Shown here piece after piece: positions 49,871 through 58,991 of a stretch of 64,000 nt of DNA. A program made the position numbers and the translations under genes. Where the stretch lies: assembly GCA_030679955.1 (NCBI GenBank), contig JAUXSF010000024.1, positions 1-64,000 on the forward strand, written 5' to 3'. How positions within the stretch are numbered: the first letter of the stretch is position 1; each line of letters opens with the position of its first letter. The DNA is from Chlamydiales bacterium. Its GTDB lineage: Bacteria; Chlamydiota; Chlamydiia; Chlamydiales; JAJFMA01. Under the pieces are notes generated by a model, which was not told the DNA's origin, searched no databases, and was given only the letters and a program-made list of their open reading frames with translations.

Positions 49871-50022
49871 CGTCACCTCCTTAAGTGCTCTTCTGTTCCA
49901 CCGTTATTGGGCTACACTCTCCAGATGGTATAGGTTGTTTCAGACCACCTGAAGTAAATCTTTGCCATAAAGTGGCGATCTAATTGTCACTCTATGGCAT
50001 GAAAAAAAAATATACAAATCTT

Positions 50023-50820
50023 TTATTGACGCAACGTTTTCTTACGCGCCTCAATATAATCATTTAAGCCAACTTTACCGGTTTTAAAGGTAGCCATGGC
50101 ATCGGCATAAGTTGCGTCGTTTATTGCCATCGCTGCACGGCCTGACTTCTTGTCGCCACCCAGTCGTTGAACCTCTTGCCATGCGGCAAGCTCGCCATTG
50201 CCATTGCTTAACTTCTGGTTAAGCATTGCTATGCGTATGGCATTATAAATAAGTAAAGTGTCACCAAAGCCGCGCTCTTGGTCGGTTGTAGCTTTCGTCG
50301 CAGCTTCTGACATTTTCTTGGCTAGAAACTCCGATCGCTTCAGGGCGTCACCATAGCTGCCATCAGCTATCAATAGTGATGTCTTAGAATAGTCTTCGTA
50401 AAAAGGGAGATTTTCATCGGAAAGATTTTTTAATGCTTTCTGCCCGTAAGCCAAAGCCATCTTCATATCGCCCAAACGCAAAAAAGTTTGTGCAATTAGA
50501 CCGTTATAACGGCTGCCCAACTCAGGGCGGCGCTCTAAAATTTCTTTTAGAGCCAAAAACGACTTATTTACAGCGGGGTCGGTTTGCTCCGTGGGGCTTA
50601 TGCTAAATTCCTCGTAAGCAACCTCTGCATTGATGTAATCTTGTTCCTCATAACCAGCTGTGCGTGAACTCCACGCATAAAGGGCCAGCAAGCAAACAAC
50701 AACAGCAGCAAAGCCATAAAGAACTTGTGAGCCATATTGCTGAATCCAGGTAGCTAAACGATCGACAAAGGGCTCTGGGAGGCCTTCAATGACAACAGTG
50801 TTCTTTTTTTCTCTATTCAC
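50023..50820 (-). CDS. Inner-membrane TPR-like protein (YfgM-like)
   Basis: A 265-residue protein with a cytoplasmic N-terminus, one membrane helix (about 34-52: VLYGFAAVVVCLLALYAWS) and a periplasmic helical-repeat domain (RYNGLIAQTFLRLGDMKMAL, then AYGQKALKNL). The layout matches YfgM/TPR_21-type proteins that associate with the Sec translocon and periplasmic chaperones (family knowledge, loose match). Several GTG codons compete as start; GTG at 50820 has GGAG at a spacing of six, and the frame opens at 50832. It is divergent from parB, with about 85 bp between. Confidence 0.65.
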   Translation of the reverse strand: MNREKKNTVVIEGLPEPFVDRLATWIQQYGSQVLYGFAAVVVCLLALYAWSSRTAGYEEQDYINAEVAYEEFSISPTEQTDPAVNKSFLALKEILERRPELGSRYNGLIAQTFLRLGDMKMALAYGQKALKNLSDENLPFYEDYSKTSLLIADGSYGDALKRSEFLAKKMSEAATKATTDQERGFGDTLLIYNAIRIAMLNQKLSNGNGELAAWQEVQRLGGDKKSGRAAMAINDATYADAMATFKTGKVGLNDYIEARKKTLRQ

Positions 50821-50905
50821 CACGCTCTCCACTATTTTTTCTCATTTCAAAAATGAGCAGAACGCAACTATATTATAATGTGAACCAATTCGTAAAGAGC
50901 AAAAC

Positions 50906-51694
50906 ATGCATATTAGTGAAGAACTTAGAGTCTTACCCATAGATTTGATCCGGCCCAACAAATCACAACCGCGGCGCCACTTTGCCAAGGATGAAATTGC
51001 CCAGCTGGCTGCGTCGATTAAAGCGGTTGGTCTAATTCATCCTCCTCTTGTCCAAGAGCTGTCAGATGGCCAGGGTTTTGAGCTTATTTCTGGGGAGCGT
51101 CGCCTTCGCGCTTGCAGGGAAGCTGGGTTGACCTCTATTCGTGTATTGGTGCGCCAGGGTAATTCATCCATTTCAGCTCAACTGGCCCTGATAGAAAATG
51201 TGCAGCGCGTGGACCTCAATGCCCTTGAAGTTGCCCGCAGTTTACAGAAATTAATCGACGAGTTTGGTTTAACGCAGCGGGAACTTACTCGCCGCATTGC
51301 AAAAAAACGCTCAACTATCGCTAACTATCTAAGACTTTTAACGTTACCGATAACTATACAGCAGAGTTTGCAAATAGGGAAAGTTTCTACAGGTCATGCT
51401 AAAGCCATTTTGTCGCTGAGTTGTCCGAATAAGCAGGAAAAACTTCATCAAGATATTATTTTACGTAAGCTGACTGTTCGACAGGCAGAACTGGCGGCGA
51501 AGGGTGCAGAAAAAAAAGAGGTGGTAGCCGATGAAGGCTTACACTTACGCGCTTTGGAGGAAAGAATTCAACAACGTGTGGGTGCGAGGACTGAAATTCG
51601 TGGCAAGGGCACCAAGGGTCAAGTTGTATTACATTATCAGGATCTGGACGACTTAGATCGTATCCTGTCATCTCTTGGGGTTGGCGAGATCTAG
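50906..51694 (+). CDS. parB: Chromosome-partitioning protein ParB
   Basis: A 262-residue parS-binding CTPase. It contains the N-terminal CTP-binding domain (IDLIRPNKSQPRRHF, HPPLVQEL, the GERRLRACREAG phosphate motif and IENVQRVDLNALEVA), the helix-turn-helix (LTQRELTRRIAKKRSTIANYL) and a C-terminal dimerisation tail. ParA is not in the window, and no 16-bp parS palindrome was spotted near the gene. In C. trachomatis parB lies next to dppF (remembered); here the two are 42 kb apart, so the block has been broken. The ATG at 50906 has AAAGAG upstream. Confidence 0.9.
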   Translation: MHISEELRVLPIDLIRPNKSQPRRHFAKDEIAQLAASIKAVGLIHPPLVQELSDGQGFELISGERRLRACREAGLTSIRVLVRQGNSSISAQLALIENVQRVDLNALEVARSLQKLIDEFGLTQRELTRRIAKKRSTIANYLRLLTLPITIQQSLQIGKVSTGHAKAILSLSCPNKQEKLHQDIILRKLTVRQAELAAKGAEKKEVVADEGLHLRALEERIQQRVGARTEIRGKGTKGQVVLHYQDLDDLDRILSSLGVGEI

Positions 51695-51783
51695 TTTAGG
51701 CCATTTCAACTTTCTTCTATTTACCCTTGATAATAATGACGATAGCAAACTATCATTCCGTAAATTTAAAGGCTGCTATCTCA

Positions 51784-52854
51784 ATGAAAATGAAATTCAA
51801 TGAGTTAAATACGGAGATAACGTTGGAGGCGCATAGTTTTAGCGCGCTCGGCGCATTTCTTTGCAGTAATAATTATTCTCGTTGTGCAGTCATTACTAGC
51901 GAGCCAATGGCTAGCCTATTGTTACCCGATGTTTTGCCATATTTAGAAAATCCCCTTGTCATGACCTTGCAGGTCAGTGAAGAGAAAAAGACTCTACAAA
52001 CTGTGGAATCGTGCTGGGAAACGATGCGGGACAACGGCCTCGACCGCTACTCCTTACTAATAAGCTTAGGTGGCGGTGTCATCAGCGACATTACTGGCTT
52101 TGCAGCCGCTTGTTACATGCGTGGCATCGATTGTGTTCACATACCCACCACTCTACTTGGAATGATTGATGGCGCCTTGGGTGGTAAGAATGGCGTAAAC
52201 CTTGGCCCTAACAAAAATTACATAGGCACTTTCCACCAACCCAAGCTTGTCGCTATTAATCTTGACTGCCTTGATATGCTTCCCGCGAGAGAACTCAAGT
52301 CTGGCTTTGCAGAGATTATCAAAATCGCTGCCGTATGCGATGCAAAACTTTTTGAGTTTCTAGAATTGAATACCGAGAGCCTTCTCAAGAAGTCAGATGA
52401 TGAACTACTTTGGGTGATCGAGCGCGCTTGCCATTTGAAAATGAGGATCGTGACGCAAGATGCCAACGAAAATAACGTCCGCTCCATGCTTAATTTTGGC
52501 CATACTTTTGGACATGCGTTAGAAGGGCTGATGAACTATCAAGGTCTTCTGCATGGCGAAGCCGTTGCTATCGGCATTATGTGCGCGGCAAATCTTGCAG
52601 AAAAACTGGGCTATTGCCAGCCAGAGGTCGTTCAACGTATCCAACGCCTATGTCAAGCATTCGAACTTCCTATCACATTGCCTTCAGAAATTGATCCGGA
52701 GCGGTTGGTCGACCTAATGATGGCTGATAAAAAAGCATTTCAAGGTAGCCTAACGCTTGTTTTGCCACAGGCTATTGGTATGGGTGATAAATTCACTAAT
52801 GTCTCCAAGGAAGATATCCTATCATCTCTCTTAAGTGAGGTATGTTATGGATGA
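51784..52854 (+). CDS. aroB: 3-dehydroquinate synthase
   Basis: A 356-residue NAD- and zinc-dependent enzyme of the shikimate pathway, converting DAHP to 3-dehydroquinate. The core GGGVISDITGFAAACYMRGI, then HIPTTLLGMIDGALGGKNGVN is diagnostic, and zinc ligands appear in FAEIIKIA, LNFGHTFGHALE and LLHGEAVAIG. Start unclear: the frame opens at TTG 51727 and has ATGs at 51736 and 51784; the last fits family length and has AAAGG eleven bases upstream. It overlaps dprA by 8 bp (ATGGATGA). Confidence 0.92.
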   Translation: MKMKFNELNTEITLEAHSFSALGAFLCSNNYSRCAVITSEPMASLLLPDVLPYLENPLVMTLQVSEEKKTLQTVESCWETMRDNGLDRYSLLISLGGGVISDITGFAAACYMRGIDCVHIPTTLLGMIDGALGGKNGVNLGPNKNYIGTFHQPKLVAINLDCLDMLPARELKSGFAEIIKIAAVCDAKLFEFLELNTESLLKKSDDELLWVIERACHLKMRIVTQDANENNVRSMLNFGHTFGHALEGLMNYQGLLHGEAVAIGIMCAANLAEKLGYCQPEVVQRIQRLCQAFELPITLPSEIDPERLVDLMMADKKAFQGSLTLVLPQAIGMGDKFTNVSKEDILSSLLSEVCYG

Positions 52855-53944
52855 GCTAGAGGCATTACTTGCTCTCGCACATGTGCCACACATGGGATCG
52901 ATCAAAATCCGACTGCTTTTAAGGCATTATGGCTCCGCACAAAATGCGTTGGAGGCAGATCCTCAACAAATTGCGCAGCTACCAGGCTTTTACCCGCAAG
53001 TCATTGCAGCCTATATCCAAGCCATGCAAGAGCGCCATTGGCATAGAACGCTCGACCTTATCCAGCGACACAACGCGTATGTAGTAACATTCGAAGATCC
53101 TCGATACCCTAGAGGTCTGCTAGAACTTAGTGATTACCCTGTTTTGTTATATGTTAAAGGTGACTTAAAGCCTCAAGACGCAAATAGTATCGCGGTTATA
53201 GGCACTCGCCAAGCATCTATCTATGGCAAAGAGATGGCTGAGACGCTCGCACGCGACCTTGTCCATCAGGGATTTACCATCGTAAGCGGTTTAGCGCGTG
53301 GCATAGATACTCATGCACACCAAGCAGCGCTGAACGCTAAGGGTCGCACTATAGCGGTAATTGGCTCCGGCTTGGCAGATATCTACCCAAAAGAAAATGA
53401 GGCGCTAGCAAGAACTATAGCCGCTAATGGAGCTCTAATCAGTGAGTTTCCCATGGCAACGCCACCGGACAGGCAGAACTTTCCTCAACGCAACCGCCTT
53501 GTTGCCACTATGACGCGCGGGACTTTGCTCATCGAGGCTCCCGAAAAAAGCGGTGCCATGATCACTGTGAGCAGGGCCGTCGCACATAAGCGACCAGTTT
53601 TTGCAATTCCAGGCCGTGCGGATAGCGAGGCTTTTAGAGGCAACCACAGCGTGCTAAAAAATGGTCAGGCGCAACTGGTCGAAAATGCTAATGATGTCGC
53701 ATCCACTTTTACAGATCTGTTTAAACCCATTCGCTTAGGTGCGGCGATCACAAAAAATGAAATCCCTCTGGAACCAGAGGAAAAGTCCCTATTGCAATCC
53801 ATGCCCGCGGAGGAGCTTTCTATCGACGAATTGATAGACCGAACCAAACTCCCTGTCATGAAATTGAATGTTCTGCTAATGAGTCTAATATTAAAGAGAA
53901 TGATTAAAGAGTATCCCGGCAAGGTTTTTAAGAAAGTGTCGTAG
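52847..53944 (+). CDS. dprA: DNA-processing protein DprA (Smf)
   Basis: A 365-residue protein that loads RecA on incoming single-stranded DNA during transformation. A SAM-like N-terminus is followed by the Rossmann-like core: IAVIGTRQASIYGKEMAE, IVSGLARGIDTHAHQAAL, TIAVIGSGLADIYPKEN, PPDRQNFPQRNRLVA and TLLIEAPEKSGAMITV. A C-terminal winged-helix domain (about 300-365) ends it. The ATG at 52847 has GAGG six bases upstream and sits in the end of aroB. topA begins 23 bp after it, so aroB-dprA-topA is likely one transcript. Confidence 0.92.
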   Translation: MDELEALLALAHVPHMGSIKIRLLLRHYGSAQNALEADPQQIAQLPGFYPQVIAAYIQAMQERHWHRTLDLIQRHNAYVVTFEDPRYPRGLLELSDYPVLLYVKGDLKPQDANSIAVIGTRQASIYGKEMAETLARDLVHQGFTIVSGLARGIDTHAHQAALNAKGRTIAVIGSGLADIYPKENEALARTIAANGALISEFPMATPPDRQNFPQRNRLVATMTRGTLLIEAPEKSGAMITVSRAVAHKRPVFAIPGRADSEAFRGNHSVLKNGQAQLVENANDVASTFTDLFKPIRLGAAITKNEIPLEPEEKSLLQSMPAEELSIDELIDRTKLPVMKLNVLLMSLILKRMIKEYPGKVFKKVS

Positions 53945-53967
53945 GAAGGCTCGAGGAGTACGCAGTC

Positions 53968-56553
53968 ATGGGAAAAAAATTAATTATCGTAGAGTCTCCA
54001 GCGAAAATAAAAACGCTGAAGAAATTTCTAGGCGACGATTACATCTTCGAATCTAGCGTAGGACATATACGCGATCTGCCAGAAAAAGGATTTGGCATTG
54101 ACCTAGAGACCTTCGAGCCTGAGTATACAACTCTTCCGGAAAAGAAGGATGTCATTAGCAAACTACGAAAGGCAGCTTCTCTGGCAGAAATGGTCTATCT
54201 CTCACCCGACCCTGACCGCGAGGGAGAGGCTATTGCTTGGCACATCCTGCAAGTATTGCCGGAAGGGACGCCTTACAAGCGCGTCTCCTTCAACTCGATT
54301 ACCAAGGAGGCTGTAACAGAAGCCCTGACACAACCGCGAGAAATTGATATCGCACTGGTTAATGCTCAGCAGGCTCGCAGACTTCTCGACCGTATTGTAG
54401 GCTACAAGATCTCACCCATTCTAAACCGACGTATTCAACGTGGCCGTGAAGGTTCAGTTTCCGCTGGTCGTGTTCAATCTGTGGCCCTAAAATTAGTGGT
54501 CGAACGCGAAAAAGAAATTGAAGCCTTTAAACCGATCGAATATTGGACGCTATCAGCCTTTCTTGCGAGCCCCGGCGATGCTACCATCTTCTCCGCATAC
54601 CTTTACTCTGTCGATGGCAATAAGGTTGAGAAAGAACCAATTCAAGACAAAGACGTCACTCTTATCTCCAACAAAGAGACGGCAGATGCACTTTTAGAGC
54701 GCATGAACAAGGGTAAATACCAAGTCGCCTCGGTCGACCGCAAAGAAAAAAAACGACAACCAGTACCTCCCTTTATTACCTCTACATTGCAACAGGAAGC
54801 CAGCCGACACTTTGGCTTTAGCTCCGCAAGGACGATGAGCATTGCCCAGAGCTTGTATGAAGGTGTTGACCTTGGCAACGAAGGTGCTGAAGGTCTTATT
54901 ACTTACATGCGTACTGACTCTGTCCGCGTCGCACCAGAAGCCCTCACCGCCGTGCGAAAGCTAATAGGAAGTCAATATGGTGCCGACTACCTTCCTGATG
55001 CACCACGCTCCTATTCCAGTAAAAAGAGCGCTCAAGATGCCCACGAAGCCATTAGACCTACCAACTTAAATCATCCTCCAGAACGCGTTCAAAGCTATCT
55101 TAACCGTGAACAGTTCCTGCTCTATTCACTAATATGGAAACGCTTTGTCGCCTCACAAATGAACCCTGCCATCTACGATACTGTCTCAGCTGACATCGAA
55201 TCAGGCAATGGGCTTTTAGTACGTGCTACAGGGTCTGTACAAAAGTTCCCTGGCTTCTTAGCGGCGTACGAAGAGAAAAATGACGACGATGAAAACTCAG
55301 AAGAAAGACGTCCTCTGCCTAATTTAGCGGAAGGTCAGCAACTACAGCTGAAAGATCTCACATCCGAACAATCTTTCACTAAACCCCCTCCACGTTACAC
55401 GGAAGCTTCACTAGTTAAAGAACTAGAAAAATCCGGTATTGGTCGTCCATCGACCTACGCGGCTATCATGAACAAAATTCAAAGCCGCGATTATACCGTT
55501 AAAGATAATAAGCGCCTTAAACCCACAGAGCTCGGTCGCGTTATCGCCGCGCTGCTTGAAGACAACTTCACACAGATCATGAACATCGGCTTCACAGCCT
55601 TGATGGAAGATGAACTGGAACACGTAGCCGAAAATAGAAAAGATTGGAAAGAACTCCTAAAGGAATTCTGGACCACCTTTAAGCCTACTTTAGAAACTGC
55701 AGAAAAAGGTGCATTTGTTCCCAAGTTGGAAACCGATATTGACTGCCCTAAATGTGGCGCTAAGCTGCAAAAGGTATGGTATCGCGACCGCTACTTCTTC
55801 GGCTGCTCTAAATATCCCGAATGCGACTATTCCGCCACAGCTGAAGAGATGACGTTCAATAAAGAAGACTACGCAGAGGACTTCGACTGGGCACAGCCTT
55901 GCCCTAACTGCGGTTCAGCAATGAAGGTACGTCACGGCCGCTTTGGCGCTTTCTTGGGCTGCACTAAATATCCTGACTGTAAGGGTATCGTCAGCATCCC
56001 CAAAAAAGGTGAAAGCTACATACCGCCAGCCGAGCTACCCCCTTGCCCAGCAATTGGCTGCGGAGGCCATATGGTTGCTCGCAAATCGCGCTTTGGCAAA
56101 ACCTTCTACTCTTGCTCTAACTTCCCGGACTGTGATGTCATTTGCAACGATCTGACTGAATTGGAAAATAAGTATCCTGATCACCCAAAAACGGCCTACA
56201 TCAGGAAAACTCCGGCTAAAGGCAAGAAAAAGGGCAAAACCACAGAAAAAGCCACCAAAGAAACCAAAAAGAAAGCCACTCCCAAAAAAGCCGCTACTCC
56301 TCGCAAGACTCCTCAATTAAAGCTCTCTAAAGAATTGTCGGAGTTCGCAGGCGTAACCGAAATGGGTCGCGGCGAAGTAATGAAAAAGGTATGGGAATAT
56401 ATCAAAGCCAATGACCTGCAAGACCCTGCTAATAAACGCACCATCAAGCCAGATGCGAAACTAGCCACCCTGCTAGGCGAGGAGCCTATCGATATGTTCG
56501 CTATGACTAAAGTGTTAAGCAAACACCTAAAGGGCACGGGCGCAGCAGAGTAG
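53968..56553 (+). CDS. topA: DNA topoisomerase I fused to a C-terminal SWIB domain
   Basis: An 861-residue type IA topoisomerase that relaxes negative supercoils. The Toprim domain (KLIIVESPAKIKTLKKFL; DPDREGEAIAW) is followed by the active-site Tyr at 313 (GLITYMRTDSVR), three zinc-ribbon modules (about 592-740, for example CPKCGAKL...FFGCSKYPEC), a Lys/Thr-rich linker (about 745-780) and a SWIB domain (about 784-861: KLSKELSEFAGVTEMGRGEV). SWIB is otherwise found in eukaryotic chromatin remodelling; its fusion to TopA is a known chlamydial trait. The ATG at 53968 has GAGGAG nine bases upstream. Confidence 0.95.
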   Translation: MGKKLIIVESPAKIKTLKKFLGDDYIFESSVGHIRDLPEKGFGIDLETFEPEYTTLPEKKDVISKLRKAASLAEMVYLSPDPDREGEAIAWHILQVLPEGTPYKRVSFNSITKEAVTEALTQPREIDIALVNAQQARRLLDRIVGYKISPILNRRIQRGREGSVSAGRVQSVALKLVVEREKEIEAFKPIEYWTLSAFLASPGDATIFSAYLYSVDGNKVEKEPIQDKDVTLISNKETADALLERMNKGKYQVASVDRKEKKRQPVPPFITSTLQQEASRHFGFSSARTMSIAQSLYEGVDLGNEGAEGLITYMRTDSVRVAPEALTAVRKLIGSQYGADYLPDAPRSYSSKKSAQDAHEAIRPTNLNHPPERVQSYLNREQFLLYSLIWKRFVASQMNPAIYDTVSADIESGNGLLVRATGSVQKFPGFLAAYEEKNDDDENSEERRPLPNLAEGQQLQLKDLTSEQSFTKPPPRYTEASLVKELEKSGIGRPSTYAAIMNKIQSRDYTVKDNKRLKPTELGRVIAALLEDNFTQIMNIGFTALMEDELEHVAENRKDWKELLKEFWTTFKPTLETAEKGAFVPKLETDIDCPKCGAKLQKVWYRDRYFFGCSKYPECDYSATAEEMTFNKEDYAEDFDWAQPCPNCGSAMKVRHGRFGAFLGCTKYPDCKGIVSIPKKGESYIPPAELPPCPAIGCGGHMVARKSRFGKTFYSCSNFPDCDVICNDLTELENKYPDHPKTAYIRKTPAKGKKKGKTTEKATKETKKKATPKKAATPRKTPQLKLSKELSEFAGVTEMGRGEVMKKVWEYIKANDLQDPANKRTIKPDAKLATLLGEEPIDMFAMTKVLSKHLKGTGAAE

Positions 56554-56558
56554 AGGCA

Positions 56559-56658
56559 ACATTTTACAGGATGGGCATGATAATCGCTAGAAGAGCCTCA
56601 GAATCAGTTCCCATCCTGCTATCCTGCCACGCAGTGATCATGCATATCCTGTAAAAAA
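56559..56658. repeat. 100-bp imperfect palindrome after topA
   Basis: TTTTACAGGATGGGCATGAT (56562-56581) mirrors ATCATGCATATCCTGTAAAA (56637-56656) with two or three mismatches; inside are further copies of the ATCCTG unit (CCATCCTGCTATCCTGCC). A T-run at 56664-56671 follows, so it could terminate the topA transcript. The remaining gap to 56948 has no gene; only scattered CATCCTGCC copies and a promoter-like site are seen. Confidence 0.6.
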
Positions 56659-56889
56659 TCCTCCTTTTTTTCGAGTAGATGATTGCAAGAGCATCTGACA
56701 CAGTAATGTCGCAACTCAATCCACTGATGATGAAGATCTTTGTTCATCATTTCGGTATAGTGAGCCTTATGCCTGCCTGCCATCCTGCCGCGAATCATTC
56801 CTGTTGAAAGTTCTAATCCTCAAAGCATAACCTTAATATTAATCAGTAACGATCACTCTCATTTTTATTTACTTGTAATATATTTTTGA

Positions 56890-56912
56890 AATAATTCGTT
56901 CGATGTTATAAT
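56890..56912 (+). promoter_or_regulatory. Probable promoter of the DH-domain protein gene
   Basis: A perfect -10, TATAAT (56907-56912), lies 37 bp before the ATG, with a poor -35 (TTTTGA or TTGAAA at 15-17 bp). The surrounding DNA is very AT-rich, unlike the coding regions. Confidence 0.45.
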
Positions 56913-56948
56913 GATGTATAATAGTTAATCTAAATCAGGAATGTTAAT

Positions 56949-58589
56949 ATGGAATCTAATTCACCAGTTAGGTCCGAGCCAGCAATTCCACCCAGTCAAT
57001 CCACTACCATTAAACCACCAGCTGCTGATAAAACGAGCACTGCAAAAGGACACACCTTTAGATCTTTTGCTGGGATAATCGGGAACACAGCACAAAAAGC
57101 TGTCAGATCCTTCCAAAGAATTTTTTCCTCCTCTTCTTCCTCCTCCACCAAAACAATGCCTGGAGGAATGCCAACAGACGCTTCGGATGCATTTTGGATG
57201 GCGTCCCAAACAAAACAAGAAGCTGACAAGCTAGAGGGTAAAGTTAAAGCTTTCTCCAAAAAGAAAGATAGTCTTCCCGCCGAAAAGGTAGCGCTGCGTG
57301 CCAACGAACTTGCTACCGAAATTTCTGGCGTCAAACAAAGACAAGTTCAACTAACCGGTCACTTATACGCCCAGGACGACATAGACTTCGTCGGTAAAGC
57401 AGTAAAACGTGAAGATGCGCTTTTGAAAGAACTGGATGTTATTAAGACGGAAGTAGCTCTAAAACCTATCATCAACCAGTATAAGGGGGAATTAAAAACT
57501 TTATCGAAGCAACCGCTCAAAGAGGTAGAGCGACAATTTCAGGATACGGTTAAGAGTCTACGTACAGAATTAGGTAAGTATCAACATGCAAGCGCCGCTG
57601 TACCAAAAGACCTTAAGCAATTGGAGAAACTTATTTTCAAGGTCGAATCCAAAATCACTTCGACCGTTAAAAAAGAGTTACATTCCCTAGAATCCCAAAT
57701 CGAAGAATTAGAGTCTAAGGCCACAAACATGTCACCCGCCGATCTTGATGCTGCGCGTCAAAAGCTGACTGGAAAAGTTGAAACACTCAAACAAACACAC
57801 TCTGTCCGCATGAATGACATGTATTCAAAAAGGGGTAACGAACGAAAAACTTCGCTAATTAGTTCTGAGGAAATGCTCCTACGTCGGTTGACCCAACTAA
57901 GCACTGCTTCCTCCGCATCCCCCATAAAAGCCGAAAATAAGGTTGAAGGAGGGGAGCTAACCGAAGCCGAGAAAGCGATGGCTAACATCAGAAAAATAGC
58001 CTCTCAAATATCCTCAGAAATGCTCTCCACCGAAAAAGCCTTTGGCGAAAGCCTCGAACTAATGGCCAATGGCAAACCATCACCACTTACTCAACTGGCT
58101 GAACATGAGCTTGCTACTGATGACGAAAAGGCGACGATGCAACAGTACAACAAAGCGATAACAGGCCTTATTAAGGAATCACGCACTATGCAAGCAAAGT
58201 TAGATGAGGCTAATAAAGCGATCGCGGCGGGCAACTATGAAAAAGGTATGCAGAAAATAATGGAGGCATACGCCGGGTCTAAACGGTATGTCACTCGCTG
58301 TGGCGAATGCACTCAAATGCAACCTTCGGTCATGCAATTTATCGGAAAAGTCAAAAAAGAGGACTCAGCTAGCCTCAATAATATTGAAAGACCAATCATG
58401 AGAGCGAAGCGATTTGGGATTGATTCCGTAATTATTATGCCCGTTCAGCGCTTGCCACGACATAAATTACTTCTCGCCGATCTTAAGAAGCGAGGAGCCA
58501 CGGATGAATATATTTCCGGCCAGCTAGGTACAGCGGAAACAAAATTCTCTGAAAATCTAGCCAAAATCAATGCGTCCATACCTAAATAA
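56949..58589 (+). CDS. Candidate effector with C-terminal RhoGEF (DH)-like domain
   Basis: A 546-residue protein. The N-terminus is disordered, Ser/Pro/Thr-rich (SSSSSS near residue 60) and without a Sec signal, as in type III secreted effectors. Coiled coil predominates at about 85-300. From about 340 a helical domain shows the order of a Dbl-homology domain: IRKIASQISSEMLSTEKAFG (the helix-1 'E..TE..Y' pattern), helices in the middle, and a diagnostic VIIMPVQRLPRHKLLLADLK near 495-515, which corresponds to the CR3 motif (xxxKPVQRLPRYPLLL) of eukaryotic RhoGEFs. No PH domain follows. The ATG at 56949 has CAGGA eight bases upstream. It could activate host Rho GTPases (inference). Confidence 0.72.
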   Translation: MESNSPVRSEPAIPPSQSTTIKPPAADKTSTAKGHTFRSFAGIIGNTAQKAVRSFQRIFSSSSSSSTKTMPGGMPTDASDAFWMASQTKQEADKLEGKVKAFSKKKDSLPAEKVALRANELATEISGVKQRQVQLTGHLYAQDDIDFVGKAVKREDALLKELDVIKTEVALKPIINQYKGELKTLSKQPLKEVERQFQDTVKSLRTELGKYQHASAAVPKDLKQLEKLIFKVESKITSTVKKELHSLESQIEELESKATNMSPADLDAARQKLTGKVETLKQTHSVRMNDMYSKRGNERKTSLISSEEMLLRRLTQLSTASSASPIKAENKVEGGELTEAEKAMANIRKIASQISSEMLSTEKAFGESLELMANGKPSPLTQLAEHELATDDEKATMQQYNKAITGLIKESRTMQAKLDEANKAIAAGNYEKGMQKIMEAYAGSKRYVTRCGECTQMQPSVMQFIGKVKKEDSASLNNIERPIMRAKRFGIDSVIIMPVQRLPRHKLLLADLKKRGATDEYISGQLGTAETKFSENLAKINASIPK

Positions 58590-58616
58590 TGGCTGCCTCT
58601 ATGGCAAGTTTATGCT

Positions 58617-58988
58617 ATGCTGCTCGGCATGGCAAAAGAAACTAAACCCTTAGTCTTGAAAGAAGAGTCCTTTGACCTCTTAGACATACGTGTCGGTAAG
58701 GTTTTGGAGGTTGAACTAGAGCCTTCTGCCCCAAAGAAATCATATCGTCTCCGCATCGATTTCGGCGGATATGGTATTAAAACAAGCGTGGCTCGCCTCA
58801 CGCAACATTCCGCTGATGAACTACTTGGACAGCTAGTATTGGCAGTGTTGAACTTTCCCCCAAGACAGGTGGGAGATGTGCTATCCGAAGTATTGACCTT
58901 GGGAGTGCAGCTTCCTAAGGTTGACAGTGGAGAGGCAACCTTCATCACCACCGCACGTGATGTGCGCGTAGGCAGCAAGCTAAGTTAA
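58617..58988 (+). CDS. CsaA-like tRNA-binding-domain protein
   Basis: A 123-residue protein consisting of one OB-fold tRNA-binding domain, as in CsaA/YgjH and the C-terminal part of methionyl-tRNA synthetase: FDLLDIRVGKVLEVELEPSA at the start, SVARLTQHSADELLGQLVLA, and a closing stretch ATFITTARDVRVGSKLS. Such proteins bind tRNA-like RNA or act as export chaperones. Start ATG 58617 or 58629, neither with a clear Shine-Dalgarno. It precedes the ABC transporter genes by 3 bp and may share their transcript. Confidence 0.75.
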   Translation: MLLGMAKETKPLVLKEESFDLLDIRVGKVLEVELEPSAPKKSYRLRIDFGGYGIKTSVARLTQHSADELLGQLVLAVLNFPPRQVGDVLSEVLTLGVQLPKVDSGEATFITTARDVRVGSKLS

Positions 58989-58991
58989 ATC

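Noticed and set aside
49970-50011. Terminator for the TPR membrane protein gene
   Set aside because: The hairpin GCCATAAAGTG/CACTCTATGGC has its T-run on the wrong side for the minus-strand transcript.
58610-58978. 122-codon frame on the minus strand opposite the CsaA-like gene
   Set aside because: The plus-strand frame is a clear tRNA-binding domain; the antisense frame is a Ser/Pro/Arg-rich shadow.
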